Shown: one piece after another, positions 24,570 to 36,544 of the stretch
Layout: every line of letters starts with the position of its first letter
Position numbering within the stretch: position 1 is the stretch's first letter
Origin: Trifolium pratense
Lineage: Eukaryota > Streptophyta > Magnoliopsida > Fabales > Fabaceae
Assembly: GCF_020283565.1 (NCBI RefSeq)
Contig: NC_060062.1
Span: forward strand, 20,060,127 to 20,124,126
Length of the DNA: 64,000 bases
Direction of reading: 5' to 3'
The notes under the pieces: model-generated
What the model was told of the DNA's origin: nothing
Database searches by the model: none
The model's input: the letters and a program-made list of their open reading frames with translations, nothing else
Translations under genes and position numbers: made by a program

Positions 24570-24900
24570 TTCCATCCGTCCCATGATATAAGCAAAAAAA
24601 AACATCTTTTTGATATCCCAAAATATAAACAAAAAACAACCTTTTTAATCTTAAAGTTACAAAATTACCCTTAGTCATAATTCACTACTATTTAGTTTCC
24701 CAAGAAACTCTTGGTAGTTAGCTTCTTTCAATAGTAACTTTTTTGCTTCCATCATTCAAAAAACTGTTTTTTTTTCCATTAACGAGGAGTAGTTATGATA
24801 AGAGTAATTTAGGAAACTCAATTGTTTGTTTTAGGAAAATTTAGAGCTTTTTAATAAATGTGAAAACTTATTTTTTTCTTATATTCCGGGACGGAGGGAG
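24570..24900. mobile_element. Stowaway-like MITE, 331 bp
   Basis: Left end TTCCATCCGTCCCATGATAT and right end ATATTCCGGGACGGAGGGAG are inverted. TA lies at 24568-24569 and 24901-24902. The interior is AT-rich. Confidence 0.75.
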
Positions 24901-25366
24901 TATTTAGTTTTCCAAACTAGTGTTGAGTAAAAAAAAATAGACTTATGTGAAAATGTTAAAGTTTTTGCGAAGTGTGAGTAACACTTTTTTAATAACTCTA
25001 ATATTAACCAATTTTTTTTACTAACAATCATTAAATTAACGATTTAAATGAAAGTTTTGAGCGAACATGAATAACAACAAAGAGATTGATTTTCTCATTT
25101 TTTTGTCTTGCATGATGTGGTAATTCACTGAAATCAAACTCACATATAATTGTGAGATTTCGGATTCGAACCCGGGTCACAACGTCCGACCTAACAATTT
25201 CGGCATTTTTTGCTAGTTGAGTTAGAAGTTATGGAACTGATTTTCTCATTTTTATAAAACATCTAAAAAATATATATTTAATTTATTTTGATTAGATACA
25301 TGTATAAATAAGCTTTACACTATTAACATATACAAATTAAATAGGGCCCCAAATACTAGTTAAATA

Positions 25367-25508
25367 CTCTCCGGCTTTATTTGTAAGCAAAAGTTGTTTT
25401 TTAGATTCATTGAAAAATCAATGTATCTAGCTTAAATATAGGTTAGATACATTTGTTTTTCAATAAATCTAAAAAACAACTTTTGCTTATAAATAAGGCA
25501 GGAGGGAA
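25367..25508. mobile_element. Hairpin MITE, 142 bp
   Basis: Two inverted halves (AAGCAAAAGTTGTTTTTTAG and CTAAAAAACAACTTTTGCTT) are separated by a short loop, with outer ends CTCTCCGGC and GGCAGGAGGGAA and flanking TA. It is a compact Stowaway-like element that would form a nearly perfect foldback. Confidence 0.8.
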
Positions 25509-25734
25509 TATATTAATATGAAAATTTTATATTGAAAAAATAGCATTCCAACATTAATTCTATTTTTTTTATATGGTTAACTAGTTTTACAAGGCACCGT
25601 TTAGCATAACCCAATTCTTAAAATACGATCAATAAAAAAATAAATTGTTAAAATAATGAACATCAATAAGAAAATACGATCTCTAAAACTATACTACAAT
25701 ATTAGTATTCAGCCTACTGGACTACCTAATGTGG

Positions 25735-25860
25735 TTCAAGGGTCGGTTTGTCATCAAGTGGTTCCCTAACATCTTTCCGATCACAGTTGTTAGGGATCGA
25801 ACTACAATTCTCCCTACTAAGTCCAACGTCAATTACTATTAAACTATTAAACTATGTTCA
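25735..25860 (-). mobile_element. tRNA-type SINE, diverged copy
   Basis: The minus strand retains GTTCGATCCCTAACAACTG, CGGAAAGATGTTAGGG and CTTGATGACAAACC, collinear with the intact SINE at 16159-16320 but with many substitutions. No tail or target-site duplication was defined. Confidence 0.5.
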
Positions 25861-26388
25861 TTGCATTTATGAATCAATGAAGAACCTAAGGACTTTATAG
25901 GAGTTGATCTGGTCATCTATAACTGGCAAGCTTGCCCCTACCATGTGTACATTTGTTGGCCCAAAACCATATACGCAATGTGATCAGGTAGATTATCAGC
26001 CTTCATGTCGGTGTCAAAATAAATACTACTAGCTAGTAAGTTTACAGCTTGTAATTAGCCTACATTTAATTTAATTATTATAATTAAATTAAAAACATTA
26101 GCATTCATAGGTGTTTAGCCACTCCAGTTGGAAAATATATTAATCCTTTTAAATTTAGAGTAAAAGTATTTTATAGACACTACTAAAAATTTGTTGTTTT
26201 CGGGCTCTGTCCTCTTTTTGTAACAAAAAAAAATAATATTTGTTGTTTCCTGTGAATTTTGTTGCAGAAAAAAATTCGCAGGCATTTCTTAGACTTTGTC
26301 AAATACTGTACTTTAAATATTTAAGTAACATAATGTATGTTTAAATAGAATAACAAACTAATACAGACTTTTATATATATATTTTTTA

Positions 26389-26889
26389 CAGTAGAAACTT
26401 TTTTAAATTAATAACGTCAGGATCGGAGAAATTTATTAATTTAGAGAGTTATTAATTTATCGATAAATTAATAATTATTAATTTAAAGTGTTTTTAAGTA
26501 ATTATACTGTACATACCAAATAAAAAGGCAAATTAGTCTATGTCTCTTAGAATTACGTTGCAGCGAATCTTGAGACTCAACGTAAATTAGTAACTACTGT
26601 GTTCATATGCATTGGAAATCAATAATGACTTTTGAAGTACAGTAAATGTAAACAACTATTGAATCATATTTCAATAGAGTGTAATATTTTTTTTTTCAGT
26701 TTCTATGAATTATTAATTTATGATTTTCTTGTGACCGGAAATTATAAAGGGATCTCCCGAAAAATTATTATCTTTATTATTTTAACGAGTTTTTCAATTT
26801 TTTACATTGGCCCAAGTCGGGACCGGACAAACTTTTTATTTTAGAGAATTTATTAATTTACTAAGTATTAATTTAAAGAGTTTCTGCTG
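26389..26889. mobile_element. Emigrant/pogo-like MITE, 501 bp
   Basis: Left end CAGTAGAAACTTTTTTAAAT and right end ATTTAAAGAGTTTCTGCTG are inverted repeats, flanked by TA at 26387-26388 and 26890-26891. The CAGTA-AAAC...TAAATTAATA terminus is the Emigrant/Lemi1 (pogo-type Tc1/mariner) signature. At 501 bp it is too short for a transposase. A 70-codon plus-strand ORF inside it has no domain. Confidence 0.75.
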
Positions 26890-26899
26890 TATAAGCGAT

Positions 26900-29071
26900 A
26901 CAGACTTATATGATTAAGCTCATTTTAATTTAACATGACATTTTAAAGGTTAACAAATATTAAATTTAATTCAAAGTACAGTAGAGCAAACTCTATTGAA
27001 AGATGACCCTAATTGTTTCAACACACATAAAGTAGATCATATAATATTTTAAAAAGTTTTATTTTAAACTAAACAACTGGCAATTTTAAGGGCAATCTGA
27101 TAAGGAAAAATAGGCAATATCATGGGCATTAAATATCCATCAACCTTCCTTTCAAAAAAACTAAATATCTTATTTAATTTAAGTCATGGTAGTACTTTTT
27201 TTACAGGAAATTTAATTGTACTGGTAAACCTTTAATGCTGTAGACTGTAGTATATTTTTAGATAGAGGCTTCAACCCTTTTTTTTTTTTGGAACTTTCTC
27301 TAACACTTGCTCTCTTTTAGTTGGAAGAAATTTATGTGGATTTCATTATTTTTTGTGGAACATATTTTTAAAGTGTAAGATATATATTAATTTCCACAAA
27401 TTAAAACGTGTGTATTTGAGAACTCCAATTGTTTTTTAAGTGTCGTTTTAGATTTTTGTACATATGTCAATGTACAATTTTAATCTCTAATATCTTTAAT
27501 TATCTATTATAAAAAATTATGAAAATTTTACATTTTAAAAATATTTAGTAAGATAAATTGAACATCTTATATGCTAATATTTATTTTTATATATTAATAA
27601 AAAATTATAATCAAAATAACTGAGGGAGTATTAATTTGTCAATCTAACTCCAAGAGTCTTTTAATAACTTTAACCAGGAAACACCTCATGGTGCTCTTCG
27701 TTAATCCTCCTTGATCACATGCATGACAAACACGAAATCAACATTCAAGATAATATTTCTAGGCCCAACTGTTGAGCATATCTCAAGCCATTATACACTC
27801 TCATATATAGCTCCATCAAGAATGTGCTACAATGACTAAGGTATTTAGCATACGAGAAATGATATTTGGACAATTAATTTTGGGAAACTTTAAAGATAAT
27901 TTTAACGCTCATACTCTTATTATGTTTGTACTCTCTCATCTTTTCTTTCTTTATTATATTTGTCCCAAAAGATGAGAAAAAAAATGTTATCTCAAAAGTT
28001 GTCTCAAAATTTGTTGTTTAAATAATACTACTCTTAGCAAATACTTCAATCCACTTATGTACGAAGAATATTCAATTGAAAGAGAAGAAAAAAAATTGGG
28101 AGAGAAGACACCATAAGTATCCCTCATATTTTTCAATAAAGACTTAAAAATGGCTAAATGATGGTGAAATTTGTTTATCTATAATAGAATAACCCAAAAG
28201 ATTATAAAAATTAATGATAAATAATAATTATTTTTTTCTATATAAAGTTTAGATTAGTTGTATCCATAAAAAGAAGAAGAAAAGAGTTATATATAGGAAA
28301 TTCATCGAGACAAAGCAACCCTCAAGGAAACAACAAGATTCTTATGTTGATAGTTAAATTTGAACTCATATTCTTGCAGAGTATCAGACATCTTCTTACT
28401 AACACTATAATTTACGAAGTACGTACTTGTTCCCTCTACTCACTATTATAAGGGATTCCATGTCGTAACTGCGTTAACGCAATAATTGACCATGACCGTC
28501 CGATCTAAAATTAACCGTCAAGATCTTAAACCCTGAGAAATTATAAAAATACGTGATACATAATTAGAGTCATCAAATTGTAGATCAACGATCGAGTTTT
28601 AAAACAGCAGTACTTTTATTATTGCAAAGTGCAAACAATCCACATCCTATTATAAGTAAAAAAAGTGACCTCAAATCTTAGTATTCAATACTATTCAATA
28701 CTAGTATTTCTAATATATGGATAGTTGAGTAAGCTTTTCAATTAAACTAAATATCAACAAAAACACTTCAATAAATTTAACTTGTGTTTCACATGAAAGC
28801 TAACTTAATCATTGTTAGATGAGTATTATTTATTTTAGGAGCTAGAATAATTAACAAGTATTACATAATGAACCATTTATAAAGATGAAATGTAGTAAGA
28901 AACAAGAATAAAGAATATAGTATATTAACAAAAATCAAGCTAGATATTTTTATTACATAAAGAAAAAATCAAACCAGACAAACAAGACTCTGTAGAAGAT
29001 AGAAAGAAACAAAGAACATAGAGAGATATAAGAAAACGATATGAAGAAAATTTAATTGATAATTAAAGAAA
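26900..29071. other. AT-rich intergenic, no gene seen
   Basis: No coding ORF or RNA gene was recognised. The last 100 bp before the kinase ATG are purine-rich (GAAGATAGAAAGAAACAAAG) and probably form its 5' leader. Confidence 0.5.
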
Positions 29072-32000
29072 ATGATGGGAAGTGAAGAAAGAGAGAAAGT
29101 AGTGAAGAAGAAGATCCAAGAACTAGAAGAAGGACATGCTTTCATGAAACAAGAAATGTCAAAGCTTAAGTTTAATGATGGTAAAGAACAACAACATCGT
29201 CAAAGGTCTCAGTCTGTGTCTCCTCAACGTTCTAGATTAGGTTCATGGAACAAAGGTTCTTGTTCTTTCAAACACTCATCACCTCTCAGAAAGGAAACTC
29301 ATGCTCATACTCATACACTCATCAATTTCACTGAAAAACATTATCTCAATATTTTGCACTCTTTGGGCCATTCTGTTCATATCTTGGATCTTAACTCTCG
29401 TATCATTTATTGGTAATAATAATTCTTTGTTTTTTTTTTTTATTTCAATTTTATTGTTTATGGTATATAGAGTTTATTATTTGTGAGATACAATGTATTA
29501 GATTCATGGTTTTAAAATATAAAGGTTTTAGAGTTGTTAGAATTTGGAGTTGGGCTTAACTCATCCTTATAAGGTGAAGACTCACTTATAAGCATCTGTT
29601 TGGGACAACTGATGTGAGACTTCTTAACACACCTCCTCGCGCCCGCTACTGTTGGGCTTGGGGCGCGAATATGAATGGTGGATGACCTGATCAGAAACCA
29701 GATAGCAGGCAGCTCAGTGGATCGTGGAGTAGGCTCTGTTACCAGAGTTGGCCTAACTCATTCTTACAAAACCGGGTTGTAGGGTGAGGATTGCCCTCAC
29801 ATATAAACATTTATCCGGGCCATCTCACAACCGATGCGAGACTCCTTAATAAGAGGTATCTTGCAACCGATGTGGGGCTCCTTAACAAGAGGTATCTGCA
29901 ACAGCATCGCAATATTAAAAATTCATTGCAACTGCGCCTTCAAGTTAAAACCACGATAAGACTGATACTGCAAAAAATGATGTGCATTCTAGATTTGTTG
30001 TTTGTTGAATGTGTAATGAGTTGTTTTGTTGATTATGTAATTGATGTGGATTGAACACTAAGAGCATACATTAAAAATTTTTTCTTTTTGGTTTGAACAA
30101 TTGTTTCGGGGATAATTATGCAGGAACCGTAGTGCTGAAAATCTGTATGGTTATGCAGAAGAGGAAGTTTTGGGACAGGATGGGATTGATTTGCTTGTGG
30201 ACTCTAGGGATTGGGGGTTAGCTCATGATACAGTGAATTGTGTCATGAAGGGAGAAAGATGGAGTGGTCAATTCCTAGTCAAGAATAAGAAAGGAGATAG
30301 CTTTTTAGCTGTAACAACCAATACTCCTTTTTATGATGATGGAAGCTTAGTTGGGATTATCTCTGTGTCGAGTGATTCCCGGCCGTTTCTTGAAATGAGG
30401 GCTCCATTTTTTGGTGTAAAGAATGCTGAATCGGATAATGGTTCTATGCGTCGTAGCAGTAGTGTTGCAAATAAGCTTGGCTTTGATTCTCAGCAGCCAC
30501 TTCAATCTGCTATAGCATCTAAATTTTCGAATTTGGTTAGTACTTTAACTCTCGTGTTTATGTAATTTAATATGTTATGGTGTGTTTTTTTATGTTAGAA
30601 CTGTTAAACAGGCGTCGAAGATGAGTAACAAAGTTAAGTCGAGAATTTGGACCGGAGAAAATAATGTGGACCGTGAAGGTGTGAATGGAGAAAGTTATCA
30701 TTCTGAACTTGGTTTCTCAGAACACCGAGAAGATGCTAATTCTAGTGGAGATACCACACCTAGAGGTGATTTGCCACAGTCCCCTCCTGGTGTATTTTAT
30801 CGTGTTGAAGAAAAGTTTGAAGGAAAAACTTTGAGAGATTCTGGTGATGAGAGTGAAGGAAAACCTGTTCACAAAATTTTACCTACTAAGGCTGAAGCAT
30901 GGATTCAAAAGAAAACATTATCGTGGCCATGGAGAACAAATGATCGAGAAGAATCAGAGGCAAGAAATGTTCGTGCTGCTGATCTGTGGATGCAGAATGA
31001 TCAAGAAAATGAATCAGTTAATCAGAAGAATCTTTCTTCTGGCTTGAAGCATGAAAGCCAGGCCGGTGAAAGTAATCGCCATACTAACAATGAGGGTTCA
31101 TTATCCCGTTCTTCCTCTTATAATGTTATTCTTAACAACACGAGTAGTGCTAGCAGTTGTGGGAGTGCTGGCAGTGGTGGTGTAAATAGTAAAGTGGATG
31201 TAGACTCTGATTGTTTGGATTATGAAATTTTGTGGGAGGATTTGACGATTCGAGAACAAATTGGACAGGGTAAGTCACACTCTTAACCAAAGGGGAGAGC
31301 GTGAGAAAGTAATCTCTTGAAAATATCTATACTTTAACAAGTATTTGTTTAAACTTTAGAATCTTTTACATGTTATCTGTTTTCAGAGTTCAGCTTCAAA
31401 TTTTGTTTGCTTCTTTAAGGAGCTCTGATAATTTATGGAGCCTAAGCTTCGAAATATCTAATTATCCGTGGTTATTATGACCTTTATGCTTTACTCGTTT
31501 CTTATTTACCTTTCTGTTGATGAATTGCAGGTTGTTGTGGAACTGTGTACCATGCGCTGTGGTATGGATCAGTATGTTCTTTTCTCTTCCTGTAATTTAT
31601 GGTTTTATATTCATGCATAATAAAAGGATATTCTAAAAGCAATTTACCAAGACATAATATTTCATATATGTTCATCGTACAAAATTACGACTATATTGCT
31701 CCTTGAATTACTAGCATTTAGTATACTGAGGTTCTTTAATGTGTCAAATTCGCCATTTTGGAATTTTGGAAGAACAGGATTTCTGGTAGGCTGGTGAAAT
31801 GTGTTTGGTGACTCTAAGCCTGACATTGTTAGAATGCATCTTTTACAGGTTGACAAACTATGTTTTGGTGATAGGAAATCTGATGTCAGTTTATATTCAT
31901 GTTTTTTCAGGATGTTGCTGTCAAGGTTTTCTCAAAGCAAGAGTATTCGGATGATTTGATACAGTCCTTCAGGCAAGAGGTATGCTATCTTTCGGTCTAA

Positions 32001-34249
32001 ATCTAATCCAATAAGGTCAGACAGTCGGCATAGGTTGAAAAAACATCTGTTCATTGCATATACAATTGGGAGAGGAAAACTGATTAAAAGATAATAGGTT
32101 TTCCTCTAAAGATTTAACTTCGATGATGTTTGCCTTTTTTTTTAACTATTTATTGCATCTTTGTGACACACTAATCCACATGCAATACAAGTTAGGCTCA
32201 GATCTATAATATGTGAATTTGGTTAATTTGTTGACCATATGTGTGTGAATATGATATTGCGTCGTACTTTAGGCTTTTTTCTATACGGATCACCATGTCA
32301 TTGAATTAGCTAAGCATATTAAAGGGATCAGTATGGTTTGTGCACTTTTTTCCTGTGAACCTCCTGAGTGCTTGGCTGCATCCTAAAAATGTGTCCTTTG
32401 TCTAACATTAATTTGACAATATGTTGTTGTGCGAAGGTATCTGTCATGAAAAGACTTCGACACCCAAATATTCTCCTCTTTATGGGAGCAGTGACTTCTC
32501 CTCAACGTCTCTGCATTGTGACGGAGTTTCTCCCACGGTTTGTTCTGAACCTTACTTTTGTTTCTTTACATTTTGATTTTAGTTTCTTGTGCTGTGTCAC
32601 AAAGTACTGAACTGGGCTTATTATTGCTGTTTTCATTTGTATTCGATAACTTCAGAGGAAGCTTGTGTCGCTTGTTACATAGAAACACGTCCAAACTTGA
32701 TTGGAGACGGCGAGTTCATATGGCTTTGGATATTGTAAGTATTTGTCAAAATAGAATCATTGTTATGATATCTATCTTTTATTCTAAATAAAGATATCTC
32801 ATTGTTACGAGATATCTTTGGCGGAATAGTAACTCATTCAATCCCTCCACGCTTCCCTTGGTATTATTAATTCATTGGTATTTCTTCTCTTAGAGTATTA
32901 GGTAGGTTTTTTTTGACCCTACTATTAGAAACATACACTATATTGGCATCTTAAAAAGTACCTCTTTAACTGTGATTGAAGCAATGTTGTATACTTACAG
33001 CTTGCATTTTTACAGGCACGAGGCGTAAATTATCTTCATCATTATAACCCGCCTATTATTCATAGAGATTTGAAGTCTTCAAATCTTCTAGTTGATAAGA
33101 ACTGGACTGTTAAGGTATGTCACCTGTCATTTTATATTTATCCTACAATGTTGGATTGAATGCTTGCACTTGATTGCTAGAGGGTTTCCTAGGTTCTTTT
33201 CTATTAAGTTGGACAATATCTTAATTATTTGTTAACCAAACAGGTTGGTGATTTTGGTCTTTCACGTCTTAAGCACGAAACATATCTCACAACTAAGACA
33301 GGAAGGGGCACGGTAGGCTCGTCATTTTTTTCATAGACCATACGCTTTTTGATCTGTTTTTACGTTTTCATTACTAAAGAGACTCAAAACATCTTTCTGA
33401 TTCTTTAATTTTCTGCTTTGTAGCCTCAATGGATGGCACCAGAAGTTCTTCGTAACGAACCGTCAGATGAAAAGTGTGTTCAATCTACCCCCCTTAATTA
33501 TTCTCTCTTCCTATACATATTTTAACATAAATGTCAGCCTTTGAACACCTTTTTTTTCTCCTGCTTGTGAACATCAGGTCTGATGTATACAGCTTCGGGG
33601 TGATATTATGGGAACTTGCGACTGAAAAGATTCCTTGGGATAATCTCAACGCAATGCAGGTATTGCTTTCATGCATATATACTCTACATACAAAACAAGG
33701 AGATCACAAACCTATTGAATGAAAAGCCACTCCTGAAATAATGTGTTTCTCAATATTGGTGAAGCACTTAATTTTGGTTAAAAAAAAATTTAAGAACAGC
33801 GTTCGCAGCAGCCGGTTTTTTATGTAACTATGCATCACTGTGGTTTCATATATGAACATCTTTTCTTCTAGGAATCTTGCAGGTAATTGGAGCTGTTGGG
33901 TTCATGAATCAGCGTCCGGAAATTCCAAAAGATGTTGATCCAGGGTGGGCTTCTTTAATTGAGATCTGCTGGCACAGGTGTGCATTCTCATCTCATTGTT
34001 AAACTTTGTACTTGTTATCTTTTTCCTCATAGCTTTGAATAAAGCGTAAATATTGAAGCCAATGTGGTGCAATCGCCAAATGTCTTATGCCAACTTATAT
34101 GTTTGTCCATTCCAACCAGTGATCCAACTTGCCGACCAACTTTCCCGGAACTGCTCGAAAGGCTTAAAGAGTTGCAAAAACAGTATGTCATTCAGTTCCA
34201 GGCGGCCCGATCGGCTGGTGGGGAAAGCACCCAAAGAAAGGAGTCCTAG
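29072..34249 (+). CDS. PAS-domain Raf-like (group B) MAPKKK-type protein kinase, 741 aa
   Basis: Exons 29072-29412, 30124-30535, 30612-31269, 31531-31571, 31911-31979, 32437-32537, 32656-32734, 33016-33114, 33244-33312, 33424-33473, 33578-33659, 33883-33977 and 34120-34249 join in phase. Order: a short coiled coil (residues 1-35), an SP-rich basic stretch, a PAS domain (about 90-220; [15 protein letters not shown], then [12 protein letters not shown]), a Ser-rich linker, and a C-terminal kinase domain. The kinase has [19 protein letters not shown] (ATP Lys), [19 protein letters not shown] and WMAPEVL, so all catalytic residues are intact. HRDLKSSN and the PAS fusion place it with Arabidopsis RAF10/RAF11-type kinases (At5g49470, At1g67890), implicated in ABA/SnRK2 signalling. 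The start codon has a second Met next to it. Intron 1 carries a TRIM in reverse orientation. Confidence 0.95.
29531..29890 (-). mobile_element. Reverse-oriented TRIM-like element in intron 1 of the kinase
   Basis: Two diverged copies of an LTR related to the TRIM at 40814-41169 lie at about 29531-29629 and 29745-29850, both inverted relative to it. Between them, TCTGGTAACAGAGC (minus strand) is a degenerate form of the tRNA-iMet primer-binding site TGGTATCAGAGC. A further partial duplication (TCTTGCAACCGATGTGGGGC, then CTTAACAAGAGGTATC) extends to 29890. LTR divergence marks it as older than the 40.8-kb copy. Confidence 0.7.
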
Positions 34250-34930
34250 AGACAGTTCTTTCTGTCACTCATGGATGGTTATACACAAGTATAATTTTGT
34301 GCATATACATAAATTCATGGAGTATGAGTTGATATTGAATAGTTGGTCTGAGCCCGAGGTCTTCGTCAACATCCTGCCATTGTAATATATAAACGAGATA
34401 TAGTGATTTTTTTGTATTAACCCTCCGATTCATATGGGAATGAGACCATGGTGAGATATAATGGTTAAAAAAGGTGGTGATTACCATACTTTTTAATGTT
34501 GATTGGGTTAGTCATTTTTTATGTATTGATTGGATTAGCTATCTGCTACAACCAAAATTTATTTTAATTTTCTATGCAGAATATTTGTGCCATTATATTA
34601 ATGTTGTACAAAAGGTAGTGAAAAGGAGTGTTTGTTGTGGTTGGATCTCCATCATCATTACCCACTTTTGAAGTAAAAGTGCAGCTCAGCACAACAGATT
34701 TTAAATGAATCATTGTTTTCTCAATATTAGTAGTGGTAGTGTAGTAGTAGTTGGTTTTATTGCTATTATATGCTGCAATTACAATTTAAAAAATTAATTT
34801 AAATAAAGGCACAAAGGTTCATAACTTTGCATATTTGCTGATGTACAATACTAATATAGTATTTTTGCTGATGTACATTACTACTTAGTAATAGTCAATG
34901 ACATGGTAGCTGAGTTGTAAGGGCATAATA
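34250..34930. other. Kinase 3' flank, no further gene
   Basis: Probable 3' UTR directly after the stop, then AT-rich sequence with GTAGTGGTAGTGTAGTAGTAG near 34730. Nothing else was recognised. Confidence 0.45.
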
Positions 34931-34934
34931 GAGG

Positions 34935-35100
34935 ATTAAAAATAAGGGGTGTGCCGGACACTAGTTAAGGAAATAAAAAAACTAAATTTTGAATTCAAAA
35001 GAACATTTATTATATTTTAAAAGATAAACTACACAAGTTACATGAATATTTTATTATATTGAGTTCTTTAACAAAGTGTTTGAGGGACACTAATTAGCAT
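34935..35100. mobile_element. MITE-like element with GACACTA-type ends
   Basis: Left part GTGCCGGACACTAGTTAAGG and right part CAAAGTGTTTGAGGGACACTAATTAGCA are roughly inverted. They resemble the ends of the element at 50107-50275. No target-site duplication was defined. Confidence 0.4.
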
Positions 35101-35436
35101 TTTTTTTTTTAAATAGTCACCACCATGACATGAAAGTTGTTGTAGGGACTCTGGAGCAAGCCAGTTAAATACAAAAAAAGGTTTGAATGGAGAAAAAATC
35201 ACATTGCTAAATTGTAAATGTTATTCAAGCTGTAAGAAAATAATCCTTTTCCATGATATAAATATTCTCTTAATCCATAATAAAAAAGTGACAGTTTAAC
35301 ATTAATAAAACTATTTATTTTGCTGATTCAAAAAAAAAAAAAAAATTATTTTGGAATCTTTAGTACAAACATTTATCATTTTCTCAATTGGGCCTAATTT
35401 ACTTTTTAGCCCAACAAAATGAAAAATTTACAAAAA

Positions 35437-35450
35437 TTGAACTGGTATTG
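35437..35450 (-). terminator. snRNA 3' box of U2
   Basis: The minus strand reads CAATACCAGTTCAA, an exact fit to the plant snRNA 3'-end signal CA(N)3-10AGTNNAA, at the end of the mature U2 sequence. Confidence 0.8.
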
Positions 35451-35645
35451 GTGGGGTGCGCCAGCCAATGCAATAGTGCAAGACAAAGGCGACACTTGAG
35501 AAACCCAATAGCAAGCTATTGTAGTGACTTCTCCCCCTAAAAAAAGTAATTTAATATCGTGTGACTCATTGAGTCACATATCAGATATTAAACTGATAAG
35601 AACAGATACTACACTTGATCTTAGCCAAAAGGCCGAGAAAGGTAT
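35450..35645 (-). ncRNA. U2: U2 spliceosomal snRNA gene
   Basis: The minus strand from 35645 begins ATACCTTTCTCGGCCTTTTG and continues through the branch-point recognition segment (GTGTAGTATCTGTTCTTATC), the conserved stem IIa text, a GTGACTCAATGAGTCAC hairpin, a U-rich Sm-type tract (ACTTTTTTTAG) and a 3' domain ending GGCTGGCGCACCCCACC. The length of 196 nt equals the usual plant U2. U2 pairs with the intron branch site in the major spliceosome. The promoter has both plant elements (USE 35711-35721, TATA 35670-35677) and a 3' box follows at once, so the locus looks functional rather than a retro-pseudogene. The dirigent gene ends 176 bp upstream on the same strand. Confidence 0.95.
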
Positions 35646-35669
35646 GAATTGTAAACTATTCGAGCCCTT

Positions 35670-35677
35670 TATTTATA
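35670..35677 (-). promoter_or_regulatory. TATA element of U2 snRNA
   Basis: TATAAATA on the minus strand, 25 nt upstream of the U2 5' end. Confidence 0.85.
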
Positions 35678-35710
35678 CTCAACTCTTTGGAATCTCTTGT
35701 TTCCACTCAC

Positions 35711-35721
35711 CGATGTGGGAC
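35711..35721 (-). promoter_or_regulatory. Upstream sequence element (USE) of U2 snRNA
   Basis: GTCCCACATCG on the minus strand equals the plant consensus RTCCCACATCG. The 33-nt gap to the TATA element is the RNA polymerase II-type spacing of plant snRNA genes. Confidence 0.93.
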
Positions 35722-35820
35722 TTAAAAAACAAATAGCATTTCTTGTTTAAACGTTGAATATCAGAACCATTTAACCACAACTAATTAACAAGTCTCGATA
35801 ACAATTATTGGTTGAAATTT

Positions 35821-36363
35821 CTAATAATGTTTCACTGTTACATTGAGTTTAAGAGTTGCTCTAAGATTAACTAAATCCATAAACTCTGTTTCCATAATAC
35901 CATATCCTTTAACAAACCGAAAATAACCAGTGCCAGAAACTATTCCAAATTCTCGTTTCTTTAATGTGAATATATCAGATCCTTGAATCTCCAAGGTACT
36001 TCCTGTGTACTCACCGGCGGTGAATATAACCGAGAAAACCATGTATAATGCTTTTCCATCAAGCTGTGAATTTATGTACACTCCTTGAGCTCTACCAATG
36101 AGTGTTGAATCTATTGTTGGTCCATTTGTTACTGGGTCGTCAACGATTGCAACTGTGCCGAAGTGAAGGATGCTGGAGGTTGGTCCAGTTTTACCTGCGA
36201 CTGTGGCTGCGGTGGAGTCTTCGCCGGTGAAGTGGTCGTGGACGTAGAAGACAAGGTTGGTTTGGTTTGGTTGGAGTTTTGGGAAGGTGTAGGCTACATA
36301 GAGAATGGTTAATGTGAAGATGAAGAAGAATGTGTTGGAAGTGAGATTCAATGGATTGGCCAT
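35821..36363 (-). CDS. Dirigent protein, 180 aa
   Basis: A single exon. The N-terminal hydrophobic segment (FFFIFTLTILYVAYTF, residues 12-27) is a signal peptide. The dirigent domain shows LVFYVHDHFTGED, FGTVAIVDDP, GRAQGVYI, LYMVFSVIFTAGEYTGSTLEI and REFGIVSGTGYFRFVKGYG in the usual order. Dirigent proteins are apoplastic trimers that steer the stereochemistry of monolignol or terpenoid radical coupling in lignan biosynthesis and defence. The specific coupling product cannot be told from sequence. Two or more N-glycosylation sites are visible (NQTN, NVTV). Length is normal for the family. Its 3' flank overlaps the U2 snRNA promoter region. Confidence 0.95.
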   Translation of the reverse strand: MANPLNLTSNTFFFIFTLTILYVAYTFPKLQPNQTNLVFYVHDHFTGEDSTAATVAGKTGPTSSILHFGTVAIVDDPVTNGPTIDSTLIGRAQGVYINSQLDGKALYMVFSVIFTAGEYTGSTLEIQGSDIFTLKKREFGIVSGTGYFRFVKGYGIMETEFMDLVNLRATLKLNVTVKHY

Positions 36364-36544
36364 GTTTGTGGCCTTCTCTCTCTCTAGCTATGTCTATTTG
36401 ATTATAGTTGCCACTAATTAATTAATTACTATACTAATTAATTATTCAGTAGTTAAGATGCTTATGTGATGATTAGTCAAGATTCCTATTACAAAGTGAC
36501 AAGAATGGCTAAGGGCTATTTTGTACTCCTTCAATTTTTGACAT

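Noticed and set aside
25140..25200. GGATTCGAACCCGGG looked like a tRNA T-arm (B box) on the minus strand
   Set aside because: No acceptor stem, anticodon loop or A box could be placed around it; it is more likely repeat debris.
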